Shown piece after piece: positions 39,669 to 52,600 of a stretch of 64,000 nucleotides of DNA. Positions within the stretch are counted from its first letter, which is position 1. The number at the start of each line of letters is the position of its first letter. The notes beneath the pieces are model-generated. The model ran no database searches, had not been told where the DNA came from, and saw only the letters and a list, made by a program, of their open reading frames with translations. The stretch spans positions 191,856,270 through 191,920,269 of the forward strand of contig NC_081415.1 in assembly GCF_030272615.1 (NCBI RefSeq). Reading direction: 5' to 3'. This DNA is from Cryptomeria japonica (lineage: Eukaryota; Streptophyta; Pinopsida; Cupressales; Cupressaceae). A program made the position numbers and the translations under genes.

Positions 39669-40630
39669 TTGAGGCTGTCACAAAATCTTGACAACATCTC
39701 CAAACCAAGGGGATATCCCAAAAAAGTCCCCTCTTTGAAATAGATGTCTTCAAAATGTCCTTGGGTACTTGGTATTGGTAGTGGGATGGCGAAGGGACAT
39801 TTCCTCCAAATCCCCATGCCCCCAAAACATTCCCGTCCAAAAAACACCTAGTTTTCAAGGAGGGACGCATCCCCACGGAACAAGTGTAAAAAGAGGCATT
39901 GGTTCCAACTTCCTACATACCATCAAATCTAAAATGCTGAAGTTTTGATGGGAATTCATAAACTATAATCCAAACATCTACTCAGCAAATAAATAAATTT
40001 AGAGAAAACCATAGTCACTAATTTGAAAATCAAAATACCATTGTTGTATTTGGAATTTGGTATTTAGAATAAAAATTTGTTGAAATACTTTTAAATTCAT
40101 TTTAATTGTTCGAGTTCTTTTTAATTCATTAAAAAAAAACTTGAGGTAAAAATCATTACAAATAGCTTTTTCCTGTTTTTTTTCTTGTTTAGAGTCTTTT
40201 TCTAATTTACAAATATTAAAGTGTATAAATTGTATATAAAATACCTACTTTTGTTTATTGAACAAAATAAACTTTATTTGTCACTTTTCTATAACAAGCT
40301 GCTTCTAAAAATTATCGTCACCAAATTTCAACACAAATTTGAACCAAGTGACTTAGGAATAAACTAATATGAACTTGTAACATTAAATTGTCAATATAAA
40401 ATATTCAATGTACATAGCTCTTTTTCCATAATTTATAATATTAAAACGTGCATTTTAAATATGTCTAACGACCAAACCCTGTGATGGGATAATAGAAAAA
40501 ACAATAAGAGAAAGAATCTATTTTGGAAAAGCCCGGGATTAGGATTTATTAACTTAATTTTGAGGAACCGGCAAGGGGTAATCCAGACCAAGGTGGGGCA
40601 GGTGCCACGCGAAGATTGGAAGTTGGGCCT
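39669..40630. other. Unassigned sequence
   Basis: A GC-richer piece at 39700-39880 (minus-strand open frames without known motifs) is followed by ~650 bp of AT-rich sequence with nothing recognised. Confidence 0.4.
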
Positions 40631-40631
40631 T

Positions 40632-40638
40632 TATAAAA
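40632..40638 (+). promoter_or_regulatory. Candidate TATA box
   Basis: TATAAAA within GGGCCTTTATAAAAGGAGG, ~30 bp downstream of GTGCCACGCG, a G-box-like element. It resembles a Pol II core promoter, but no gene or ORF follows, so it may belong to an LTR. Confidence 0.35.
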
Positions 40639-41540
40639 GGAGGCTCTTTCTTCCTTGGCACCAAATCTAATAATGTTGCAGAGGCTATGATATTATTGGA
40701 AAGTCTGACAATGGTAAAATCAGTAAATTGCTCATAGCTAGAGATGGAAGTAGACTATCAAATGGAAATAAATGGTTGTCACTTGTCCGCAGGAAATGAT
40801 CAGGGGCTAGAATATAGAGAATTTAGTTGATGATATAAAATCCATACCAGGGAGATTAACAAAGTGATGTTTATGCATTGTCTGAGAACCCAGGTAGTAG
40901 ATTGTCTACCAAATTGCAGTATAGAGTAATGTCTGTTTCTAGCTAACTTAAGTTCAGATTTGAGTGAATCGCCGATTATATGAACTCTCTTCCCCCACCG
41001 CCACCCCAGTTCCATTCCCCACCATGTGAGAGTAGTGATGAAAGTTGATGGGTATTATTTTCACATGCGGCTGATCAGGATAAGTGTGGAAAACACTTAA
41101 GTGATGTCCCATATGTGTGGCAGATAAAGGTAGTTCTATTTGTTCGTACAGAGTTAGACTGTGCATAGCTTTGTAGAGGTTTTAGGGATCCACAGTTCTG
41201 GGTTTTTCAGCTGTTTAGCCGTTAGTGAATTTGAAAGGTTGCAACGTACTAATGGAGGTTGCTGCTACAAGCATTTAAGCAGCTCCAACCCAGTACAGAG
41301 AAGTTTAATAACAAATGAGGATTTTGAAATCCTTCTACAAGATTGCTGATATGGTATCTTTGAATTTAGTAAAGTCAGTCCCTGGGAGAGAGGGTCTCTA
41401 TCAGTGTATACAGTAGGAGACAACAATACAGAATATGTTTTAGCAATTTTTGAAGCCACCTTAAGTGTCTAGGTTGGAGATGATAGGATGGGAGATTGGA
41501 TCCTGAATGCTCTAGTTCCAACATCGCCAATGGACGGCTC

Positions 41541-41548
41541 TATAAATA
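41541..41548 (+). promoter_or_regulatory. Candidate TATA box with CCAAT
   Basis: TATAAATA preceded by GGACGGCTC, with a CCAAT at 41527. Downstream sequence (GTCCTAGAGAGTGGAGAGC) looks like an untranslated leader, but no coding exon is found. Confidence 0.35.
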
Positions 41549-42420
41549 GTGACCAGGGTTTAGAAAACTAGCAGATTTTAGCAGCCAAGTCCTAGAGAGT
41601 GGAGAGCATAGTTGGTGAGTAGAGCGTTGAAAATTGAGCTGGCATTTAGAACGGATTCCACAAAAATTTTGCTTTGGTTTTTCTTTTTTAAAACTTGAGG
41701 GTTATCATAAGGGATAATCATCTAAATGTGGAAAGTGACTTCACCACGCCCAATCTTTCAGCTGATGGGCTGATATAAACTCAATTGACATCCACATTGG
41801 ACCCAGGTGTGACAGTCTTAGTAAAACTAAATGGTATTGGAGCTTCTTCTGCTTCACTTTTTGAATGAAAGTATAGGATTGATAGCTATGTATGCCTGTG
41901 TAGTTTTAATGACTTGTTTCTTCTGTTTGTAGTTTGCAAACTTGGTTGTTCTTTTGTCATTTTCTCTAAGTGTGAAGGCCCCAATAGAACCCACAATTAA
42001 TCCATTTAAATACGTCTAAGTTTCTAACTACTGTTGTGGGTAAGCAACCACAAATTAGCATACAAAATTCCATGTATTTTGCTCTTTGACCGCAAGTTAT
42101 ACCATAGAGTTTAACAAATGTATATTTCTTTAAATGTCTAATTACCATAATGAACTACAAGTTTGTGCATGCATGTCTTAAGTAATAATGGCTGACGAGC
42201 CACCCTGTATTTGTATACCGCCTTATGTTATATTATTATATGTTATTATGCAGACTTAGTTTTGTTGTTATAATTACTGGTTTAGGTAGCTTACGTTAAT
42301 AGTTAGATGATCATGATAAACAGCAAGACCACAAATTGTGCCTTAACCGACAAATGTTGGTCCTCCAAACAGTACATGCACTATAATTGGAAGGGCAGTG
42401 ATTTTCGGATAGGTCCTCTC

Positions 42421-42830
42421 TGTTGGTGTTAACAGGGTATGCTAAAATTAACACCACCTAAACAAGGTATATTACCATTAACATACATACCTAAATAGTA
42501 TATACTATATAGTGCTACTAATTAGTTTCCTTCTAGGTCTTATTAACACTCACATACTTAAGTTTACTTAGTTCACTTGTATTTTTCATCTCTCATGTCA
42601 TAGGATTAAGATACATGTCATGATCTTAATTTGTCTTATAATTATATCCTTGCCTATATATATATATATATACATATATACAAGGTCCTTTTATTTGTAC
42701 ATGAATAATTCATTATACCATTTTGTATGCATCTAATCAATTCAATAACTTCATAGCATTTCATTGCTTGGAAAGTTGTTTTGGTTGCAAGTGATTCTTG
42801 GCTCTTGTGGATAATTTCAGAACTCTTCCA
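42421..42830 (+). mobile_element. Second copy of the small solo LTR (410 bp), CTCTC duplication
   Basis: Starts TGTTGGTGTTAACAGGG and ends AACTCTTCCA, homologous to the ends of the 19532-19834 element. CTCTC is present at 42416-42420 and 42831-42835. It shares TAGTTTCCTTCTAGGTCTTA, ATTAACACTCA and GGAAAGTTGTTTTGG with the other copy. A (TA)n run expanded at the TATA-box position (~42655-42680). The right flank is CT-rich, so the duplication alone would be weak, but the homologous ends support it. Confidence 0.72.
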
Positions 42831-42835
42831 CTCTC

Positions 42836-44269
42836 TCTACTGCTTTCACTGTATTGAAAAATAATTTTGAAATAAAGCATCATTTTCCAGTTTCTCATTA
42901 GATCATTCTCTGTATGAATGGTGGTTCTATCGTTTAATTGTACTACGACTTGTGGCTCTGGTAGTGTAATTTCAGTAGCTAACATCAGTTAGTTTGGGTG
43001 AAGCTTGGGTCTCAATAGCCATGGAGAGTTTCAACCAAGATTACAGGGGTAAATTTTTTATTGAGAATCTGTGCTACGTGCACCGGTTACAAAAGCAGAG
43101 GTGAAATACATAGGTTTAAACTCAAAGAAAGGGTAGAAATAAGTTAATTTAAAAAATATATAAAGATAATTGCATACAATAACTTAAAACTTACCAGTAT
43201 AGTATCAGCTAAACTGATAACACAAACTGGCCATCTGCACACTAATTGATTTTGCTAAATAGTCTTAACCCGTGGCACTTAAATCTTTAATAGGGATGGT
43301 CGATTCTACAGATGGCACTATCAACGAGAACGAAGACAAACATGCAGTATTACTGTTTTAAATTATTTGCAAATAATTTAAAAATTAAAGTGTTGTAATG
43401 TTTCCCGAAAATATGAAATAATAGGAGGAAAAACCACAAATACGAAAATCTAGGTAACCATGTCTAGTTTTATTGGCTCGTACGATTAAAACCAATTGAA
43501 ACCAGAAGATTTGCGAACGATATAGTTTCTGATTGATTGGGACTATAAGTGTCAAAATATCGCAGTTAAGTGGATCAAAGCTTCAAGGAGAAAATAAACA
43601 ATTAGTACAAAACCCTGACAATGCGCAAATACAACTAAAACCCTAAAATTAAACTGTGTTAAATCAGGTTAAAGAATGGGAACTTAAGCCAAAAAAGCAA
43701 GCAGGAAAAACCTGGCGAAGATTTTGCCGCTGCTACTGGTGTCTTTCTCCTAAACTGTTGTTTCTATAGCTACTTGTGATTCGAACTCTCGACAGTGTAT
43801 CATCAATAAAGTAGGCGATCGGCATGACTCGACAGTGAAATCTTTTACATTGATCAGAATGCTTTAAAAGCCTGATATGGCCAGCAGGTAAAGTCGCCTT
43901 TAATTGAAAAGAAATTTTTAGTTCTTTTGTAATTATTTTACGGTGTCGGCGACATTTTTTCTGGTTCGGATCATAATAATAATTTTTAATAAAAAGTTTA
44001 TGTTAAAGAGGGGAAAAAGTATTTACAGTTTTAAAATTATATTATTATTAACATAGATATATTAAAAAATATTAAAAGAGAAGGATTAAAGTGTTTTTAA
44101 TATTATTTATTAATATTAGTAATAATTAAACTAGCATACTTATATTTTTAAAAATCTAAGTAAAGTATGTCAAGAGATATCAAATTTAAAATGTTTAATA
44201 TTCAAAAATAATTGTAAAGAGCTGATTGTAATGAGATTGATGTGAAATGGTTCAATAAATTAATATTGA
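42836..44269. other. Unassigned sequence
   Basis: No gene recognised. A GC-richer piece at 43700-43960 contains, on the minus strand, a possible splice donor CGCCAG|GTTTTT, but no reading frame supports an exon. Confidence 0.35.
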
Positions 44270-44787
44270 TACTAATGCTAATTCATCCTTAACTATAATC
44301 TTATCTTTGATTCTAATTCTAAACCTAACTTCAACCTTAATTTAACATTGAATCTAACTCTAATTTACCCGCGATGCTAACCTTGTTTAAACCCTAATCT
44401 AACATTAATCCTAACCATAGTTAATCTCTAACCTTCACCCTATATAAACCTTAACCATAATTCAAACCTAACTCTAATACTTTTCTTATAACCATAATTT
44501 TACCATAACCCTAATTGAACCCTAGCTCTAACTTTTATTGAACCCTAATCCAACACTACACTAACCCTAACCTTACTAATCTAATATTAACCGTAATAAT
44601 ATTCAAACCATAATCATAATCAAGTCTTAACCCTAACTTGAATATTTCTCTCAAAACCCTAATTAAACCCTAAACCTAATTAAAAAATTTCTCTAATTTT
44701 AATTCTAACCTTAATCTTGATTGAATTGTAGAATTAACTCTATTTGAACCTTACTAAATCCTAATTTATTTGAATAATAGCCTAACT
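44270..44787 (+). repeat. Degenerate CCCTAA (telomere-like) array, left part
   Basis: Dozens of AACCCTAA, CCTAACC and TAACCTTAA variants without a clean heptamer run. The same type of sequence in the same orientation continues at 51622, beyond a 6.8-kb insertion. Confidence 0.75.
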
Positions 44788-45260
44788 GGGTATGTGCAGG
44801 ATCATGAGGGTCCAAAAAGTGGCAATGGGAAAAAAACATGTTTTAAACTTCGCCAAACATGTCAAAATCCGCTTTGACTTTTTGTTTGGGTCGGCCAAAA
44901 TTTGAATTTGGTTTGGTAATACCAAACCAAATAGAATATCCGTTAATAACGGATACAAATATTTGATTTGTGATGTCATGTTTTTTTCAAATCGGATATC
45001 CATTTTGGAAACCAAATCGAATATCCGTTTTCGAAACCGAATCGGATATCCGTTTTGCTCAACATAAAAAGTATACTTTAGTAAAATGGGTATAACTTTT
45101 GCGTTTCTTATCAAAATTTCAATCTTTTACAGGCATTGGAAAGGTAATTCAGAGACCTATCAAATGGATAAGGTAATTTTATTATATTATAAACCAAAAA
45201 TTAATTATAATCATTTGAAGTTAATCCTTCATTTTTAAAACTTTAAATACTCACAAATTT
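44788..45260 (+). repeat. Left terminal inverted repeat
   Basis: Matches, in reverse complement, the outer ~50 bp and the inner 50540-50890 part of the right end. It includes four copies of the palindromic GGATATCCGTTTT motif at ~44935-45055. Confidence 0.65.
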
Positions 45261-45269
45261 TGCACACAA

Positions 45270-46610
45270 AGTCTCCTTTTTTTCTTCCTATCAACTCCTT
45301 TATCTATCACTTGTCGATCTATACTTCTATGAATATCTTTTATCTATCTCTTCCTTCACTACTTATCTCACTTCTTTTCTCATCCCATCTAGATAAATAA
45401 ATTCCCAAGTTACATCTATCTCTGCATATATCTCCCTCTTTTTATTCCTATCTCTCCCTCTCCCACTCCATCCTTGTCACTCCTTATTTCTATATCTCTC
45501 TACTAATATCTCTTCTCTCTATTTATCTCTCTCATTTACCTTATCCTGCCTATACATATTATTACTTGTCTCTATCACCTCCTTTCTCTCTTTCTCTTGT
45601 CTCCTCTATCTCTATTCCCCTATAGATCTATCTTCATATATATTTATATCTCATTAGATCTCTAAATCTCACTTATTCACTCCATCTCTCTTTCCATTTT
45701 TCTTTCACTCTCTATCACTTTATATCCATATCTATCTCTATCTCCATCTTCACATCTTTATCTCTTTCACTATCTCTTTCTATATATCCCTCTATCTTTA
45801 TATATCTTCCTCTATACATGATTAATCTACCTCTCCCTCTCTTCCTCTATCGCACTCTCTAAGTATATTTCCCTTTCTATACCTTTATCTCTTTATTTAC
45901 TCCCTATTTGTATATTTTTGGCTCTCACCCTCCATCCTTCTCTATAGCCCCTATATATATCTCTATATCTCCCTATTTCTCTCTCCCTCTCTATCTATCC
46001 CTACCTATAATGTTTATTTCTCTCTTTATCACTCTCTTGCACTATCTACATCTCTCTATCTACCAATATTCCTCTTCCTTTGTATCTCTATATCTCTTCC
46101 TTTTTGTATCTCATTCTTTTTACCCCTCTATCCATTTTTCTCTATCTCTTTATATATTTATCTTTGTCTTTGCCTCTCTCTTTCTCTATATCTATTCATC
46201 TCCCTCTCCCTTTATCTCCATTTTCATCTCTATCTTCCTCTCTCCTTTTCGATCTCTGTATATGTTTACCTCTTTCTATCCATCCTTATCCTTCAGTTTT
46301 TCTCACTCTCTCTTCGTAGTCCTTAATATCTATATCTTTATTTATGTATCCATCTCTTTTCTAAGTATGTCTATCTCTCTCTATTTCTCCTTCTATCTCT
46401 CCCTCTCTTTATCTCTTCATCACTCCTGACCCTTATATCTCTCCTTATTTGAATCTTTATCTTTATAAATCTCTATATCTCCCTCTCTATATATTTATCT
46501 ATTCTACCTCTATCTATCCATATCCTCTCTCTTTATTTGTATCTCCATGTCTATCTCTATTTTAATCTATGTAGAGATCTCTCTCCCTATTGGTAATGGA
46601 TCTTGATCAT
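45270..46610. repeat. Pyrimidine-rich (TATCTC-like) tract
   Basis: About 1.3 kb dominated by C and T with TATCTC, CTCTAT and TCTCTC. It creates spurious open frames rich in Ser, Leu, Phe and Tyr (for example 45908-46429). Confidence 0.9.
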
Positions 46611-46699
46611 CTTCCTAATTTATATGTTTTTGTCTTAGCTATATTTGGATCTTAGTTCTTGATGAGGTGTGCGGAGTATCTTTTCCCTAAGAATTTTAT

Positions 46700-47165
<466 letters not shown>

Positions 47166-47170
<5 letters not shown>

Positions 47171-47339
47171 ATTTTAAGGGGTCATATGGTGTTCTAACAC
47201 GTGTGCCCCTTTAGGACCCTATATGACCCCTAACAACGCCATATGACCCCTTAGGACACCATATGACCCCTCAGGACATCATATGACCCCTTTTAACATC
47301 CTACTACACAACATGACCCCTTATGATATCATATGAACC
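47166..47339. repeat. CATATGACCCCTTAGGACAC satellite, left part
   Basis: Units of ~20-22 bp with the self-complementary core CATATG and the half-sites GACCCCTTAGGACAC, some inverted. It continues at 48823 after a solo LTR. Confidence 0.85.
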
Positions 47340-48822
47340 TGTAGTCGCATAAATTTGTCCATTTAATTAAATGAATGTTTACTATTTATTTGATTAATAA
47401 ACCCACTAGCCAACAGTTAATTAAATTAACATTTAATTAATTCATCCTCAAACATTCTCCTATTAATTAAATAAATTGTTCAATTTATTTTAATTAATTC
47501 ATTACACCAAATTCATAATCAATTAAATGAATAAATCCTATATATTTAATTTCAACCCTTTTCCTTTTTAAATAAATAATTAAAACATTTATTTAAAATC
47601 ATTAAACTCCCCCCTACTTGCATTCTCCTACAAATGCAAGTTGCAACCACGATTAAAATAAATTAATTTTATTTTAATTTAAATCCTATTTTCCCTCACC
47701 CACCAAACCCACTTGCAATCCTAAATCCCCTTCTAGACTCTTCTAACCACTTTCTAATCATTCCTAATTAGCCTAATCGATCCCTTAAATATTGTCACAT
47801 TCCTAAACAACTTGAAGTCACTTCTCAAAGACTCCAACGTCTTTGAAAAGAATTTAATGCTTTATAGGTTCAACAAGCTAACCCCTAAAGTCTTCTAAAC
47901 CACTAATGGCTCTTACATGACCATCAATGGCTCTTACATAACCATTTATGGTTAAATCCACTTGCCCCCATGGTTAGAGACTTTACCTCTAACTCAACCC
48001 TTATGTAACCCATGTGTCTCCTCAAGAATTTATTGCTTTGACCATGGTTATCCTCACTAACTCTTGCACAAGAGTTTACCCATTGGATAAAGACATTATT
48101 TATTGGACAATGGCTTTGTTCTTTCAACTCAACATTAACCTTACCTCCCAAGTTAACCCTCAAGTCATGTCAAGCATTTAATGTGTATTCCCTCTCCTCT
48201 CAACCCATCTCTTGTTGACATTTGTCATCTTGGGATTGGGTTGAAAGCCCTCACATAGATCATAAACCCATCAATCCTGACCCTTGTTGAGATTACTCAA
48301 TCTCAACCCTCCATTGCTCCATTTTACCTATAAATATAGCTCATTTCTTCATAATCTAGATCCTGAAATATTGTATGCATCTAACTTATAGTGAATTTTA
48401 GAGAGCATTTAGCATAATCATTTACATTTACTCTTTTGGACTAAAATTAACGCTAGATTAGATAATATATCATTTTAGCTTGTTCACATTTTTATTCTCA
48501 TAATTTTTCATTATATAATCTTGAATCTCCATAAGACATCTAGAATAGTGCAAAAAGCTATTGAGAGCTACACTCATTTGGGAACTTGGAGAGGAGAGGA
48601 ACAAGGGAGGAGAAGCTACAAGCACGATGGAAGGCATTTGGAGATGTCTTGTTGCATTTCTTAGATTCATTAAGCTTTCTATCTTATGTGTTGTGTCTCT
48701 CTTGATATGCTTGATTAGGCTATTGTTTAAATTGTGATTTCTAACACTAATGCCTGGTTTTGTTGCTTGTTGTTTGTGTTCGACTTTACATTGTCCTAAC
48801 AATCTCCTTTTGCAGAGCATCA
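47340..48822 (+). mobile_element. Solo LTR, ~1.48 kb, inserted in the CATATG satellite
   Basis: Starts TGTAGTCGCATAAATTTGTC and ends TTGCAGAGCATCA. Flanks GAACC and AAACC differ by one base. Satellite sequence lies on both sides. AT-rich TTAATTAAAT palindromes near the start and TATAAATATAG at 48329-48339 parallel the LTRs at 59554 and 61741, which begin TGTAGACAC, so it is probably the same family. Confidence 0.7.
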
Positions 48823-49335
48823 AAACCCTTATGACAATATGATGTCCTAATGGGTCATATGGTGTCTAAAGGGGTCATATGGTGTTCTAAGGGTTCATAT
48901 GGTGTCCTAAGGGATCATATGGTCTTCTAACACATGTGTAGCCCCTTAAGACTCCATATGACCCCTAACTGCACCATATGACCCCTTAGGACACCATATG
49001 ACCCCTCACAACACAATGTGATCTCTTAGGACCATATGATGTCCATATGGTGCCCTAAGGGCTCATATGGTGTTCTAACACATGTGTGGCCTCTTACGAT
49101 CCCATATGACCCCTAACGACACCATATGACCCCTTAGGACACAATATGAAACCTTGGTACACCATATGACCCCTTAGGACAATATGATTTCCTAATGGGT
49201 CATATGGTGTCCTAAGAGGTCATATGTTGTTCTAACACATGTGTGGCCCCATAGGATCTCATATGACTCGTAACGACACCATATGACCCATTAGGATATG
49301 ATATGATCCCTTAGGACGCCATACGAGAGGTAATT
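48823..49335. repeat. CATATGACCCCTTAGGACAC satellite, right part
   Basis: Continuation of the satellite with alternating orientations (GGGTCATATGGTGTCCTAAG and its complement). Blocks are separated by TTCTAACACATGTGT. Confidence 0.85.
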
Positions 49336-50320
49336 ATGGGGAGGGGGAGAGGGGGATGAGGGAAGTATCAAGCAAGAGAGAGACGGGGGGTTAATTAAGG
49401 GGGAGGGGAGAGGGGGAGAATGGAAGAGTGAAGTATCAACAAAGAGCTCAAGGGGGTGAGTGTTGTGAGAGAGAGAGGGTAATTAGGGTGAAGAGAGAAT
49501 GAGAGAGAGTTGGGGTAAAGTTAGAGGGGGAGATAGGTGGTAATTAGGTAAGAGAGAACTATAGATATTTGGGGGTAATTAGGGGGTAGGAGAAGAGGGG
49601 GAGTGGGAAATTATCAACAAAGGGAGAGAGGGAGAGATGAGGAGAGAGGTTCAAAAAGAGGTCTAGAGAGAAGATGATTAGGGGGAGGGGAGAGGGGGAG
49701 AGGGAAGTATCAAAAAAGGGGGAGAGAGAGAGGGAGGGAGTATCAACAAAGGAAGAGGATGGAGAGATGGGGAGAGCCCCCTAATTACCCTCTCTCTCTA
49801 TCTCTTTGTTAATACTTCCCTCTCCCCCAGGGGCTCACCCTCCCCCTAATTATCCTCTCTCTATCAATCTCTTCACCTCTGTCCACATCTCTCCCTCTCT
49901 TCTTTTGTTGATACTTACCCCCTCTCCCTCTCTTCTTATCCACTAATTACACCCAACTCTCTTTCACAATATTTCTTCCCCTCAATTACCCTCTCTCTCA
50001 CCTCTCTCCTATGAATTTATAGATACTTTCCTCTCCCCCTCTCCCCACCCCCTAATTACTCTCTATCTCTCTCTTCACCTATCTCCATGTCTCTCTTCTC
50101 TCTTTATTGATACTCTTTCATCTCCCTCTCTCCTCCTACCCCCTAACAATCCCAAATCCTCCCTCTCGTTCTCTCTTCACCCCAATCACCCTCGCTCTCT
50201 CTCTCTCTTCACCTACCACCTAATTACCTCTATATCTCTCTCTCACACACTCTCTCTTCCCTCCAATTACCCTCTCCTCACCTCTGTCCCCATCTCCTTT
50301 TGTTGATACTTCCTTGTGCC
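49335..50320. repeat. Inverted minisatellite array (GGGAAGTATCAACAAAGG)
   Basis: GA-rich units of ~70-110 bp contain GTAATTAGGGGG and GAAGTATCAACAAAGGGAGA in plus orientation to ~49785. The reverse complement (TTTGTTGATACTTCCCTC) continues from there to 50320. About five plus and five minus units can be counted. Two plus units also occur at ~46831 and ~47028. Confidence 0.8.
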
Positions 50321-50539
50321 TCTCCTTGTCCCCTATGAATTTTGTAGCTAGAGATGGGAACGAAATGCAAAGAGACTAGTCTAGATCTTAGGGAAGAGAG
50401 AGTGAGATACAAGAGGAAGTGATAACATGGTTTATCAAAATTTATTGAACTTGATAAAATTCTTAAATTTTCTATTATTAATTACTTATTTAGTGTTTCA
50501 ATTATTTTGAGATGATTGTTACAAAAATTCATGAAATAT

Positions 50540-51621
50540 GAAATTCATATGAAAAAGTTGTGAGCTTTTGATGTTTTAAAAATAAAGGATGAATTTAAAT
50601 CAATTATAATTATTTTTTAAAATTAAATATTAAAAAAACACCTATTCCATGTCATAGAGCTCTGAATTACCTTTCTAATGCCTATAAAAAAACAAAATTT
50701 CGATATGAAATGCAAAAGTTATGCCCAATTTACTAAAATATATTTTTTTTTATTTTTTCAAAACGGATATCCGATTTTAAAACACATAATTTTTTCCCTC
50801 CATTTTTGGCTCGGGAATGCTTTGGGATTTGGTTTGGAAGTGACAAGCCTGGAAAGTCAACTGAAAAAACGTGTTTTTCAGTATTCCTTGATTTTTTAGC
50901 TTTACACTAGTGGCTGGCGACTTTTTTTATATAGTCAAAATTGATAAAACGAAAAGGGTTTTTTTAAGGACGTTCTCAGCTTTCCAACAATATAAGGCTT
51001 GTCTTATTTTGACTTTAATAAATTATTATTATTTATTTTCTAATTGAATGCTAATAAAAGTCCTAATTGATAGATTGATTGAAAAACACTCATAACGAAA
51101 CATGTGTCACATCCTATGCTTCATCTACTATAGGGAAAAAAATTTTAAAAATGATTTTCATAAGGTTTTGACCAAGTTAAGGTGGTCAGACATAGGAGTT
51201 TCTGAATTTTTGAAAAGTTGTAGTAAAAAATTCATAAATAATTATTTACTTTATAAAAAAATATGTGTCACATCTGGACATGAGTCTAATACTTATATTA
51301 TAAATCTTACAAAAAATTATTATGATTTTATTGCGATTAGGATGGTCAGACATACGCCTACTTCTTATCTTTTCCCTGAAATTTTAGTACTAGACTGCAT
51401 TGAAATTTGAAATTTTCATCAAATAGGGATTTTTTTTTCCAAAAAATAACTAATATCTTAGAAACTACATTCAATTTTCTATAGGTTCTCTTCTTACATA
51501 TTTTAAAAATAATGTTCATAAATTATTCAAATTTTTATGTCAAGTTGCATAACTCTGATTTTCTAAATTTCATTGCCACTTAAGGGCTTGTGTTTGGCAC
51601 ACCGTGATCCTACACATGCCC
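50540..51621 (-). repeat. Right terminal inverted repeat with an internal expansion
   Basis: The outer end and the 50540-50890 block match the left repeat. About 690 bp between them (50900-51590) are extra and include a diverged ~160-bp direct duplication (ATGTGTCACATC at ~51103 and ~51261; TGGTCAGACATA at ~51184 and ~51344). Confidence 0.6.
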
Positions 51622-52395
51622 AACTCTAACACTAATTAAACCCTAATCATAATTAAACTCCATTAATAATATTGATTGAAGGTTAATCCTAATTTAAATG
51701 AACCCTAACTTCAATACTTATTGAGCTACAACTCAAGTTGAACACTAACCTTAATCTTAATCGTAACCCTTATTGAAACCTCACCCCAATTTAGCCATAA
51801 TCCTAATCCTATCTCTCATTCTAAATTTAATCATAGTATAACATTTAATCTAACCCTAATCAAACCTAATGCTACCCTCGAGTTTAAACCCTGGCCTAAC
51901 ATTAATCCTAACCCCAATTCAACCCTAACCCTAATTTTAGATATAACCCTAGCTAAACCCTAATTCAACCTCAATTGTAATTGAAATATTTTCTCTTAAT
52001 TGAACCCTAGTCTAACATTAATCCTATTCCTAATTGAATCCTAACCTTAACCTCAACCCTAGTCTAATATTAACCCTAATGCTGTTGAAACTTTATTCAT
52101 AATATAACCCTAACCGTAATCATAATTTAAACCCTGGTCCTAACCTTAACTCAAAGATTTCTTCTATAATCCTAATCGATACCTAATCTTATTTAACCCT
52201 TGCCCTAACTTAATCTTAACCATAACACTAACCCTAATTGTAATGACAACCTTTATTCTTATTTTAATTTGAATTAACCCTAAACCTAAACCCTATTTTA
52301 ACCTTTGCTAATTGTAAACTTGATCCCAAACTTTATTCTATAACATTAACACTAACCCTAACCCTAACTTAATGATGTAAGACATTAATTAAATT
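51622..52395 (+). repeat. Degenerate CCCTAA (telomere-like) array, right part
   Basis: AACCCTAA, CTAACCCTAACC and TAATCCTAACC variants in the same orientation as at 44270-44787. It ends at the LINE 3' end. Confidence 0.75.
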
Positions 52396-52600
52396 TTCTC
52401 TATAAATTTATTGATTAAGGTAAACGGGTTTTACAGGTACCCGAAACCCAAAAGTTTTACAAAACCAACAGCAAAAGCAAAATGAAATTGGGCCAAGCCC
52501 ACAGAACAATCTACAAAACAACAATGATTAATACCAACACACATAGAGACCTACTGATAATAATGCACCAAATCTGCATTCTTCTGAATCACTTTCTTAC
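52396..52600 (-). other. LINE 3' UTR-like end
   Basis: On the minus strand, TTTTGTAAAACTTTTGGG, GGTACCTGTAAAACCCG and ATCAATAAATTTATAG resemble the GGTACC-containing, T-rich 3' ends of plant L1 elements. AATAAA is the probable poly(A) signal. It inserted in the CCCTAA array. Confidence 0.55.

Noticed and set aside
44270-44787. True telomere end
   Set aside because: The repeats are too degenerate, do not keep a 7-bp period, and have unique sequence on both sides.
45908-46429. 173-codon open frame rich in Ser, Leu, Phe and Tyr, and the overlapping frame at 46080-46319
   Set aside because: Both are translations of a CT-rich low-complexity tract; there is no domain or codon signature.
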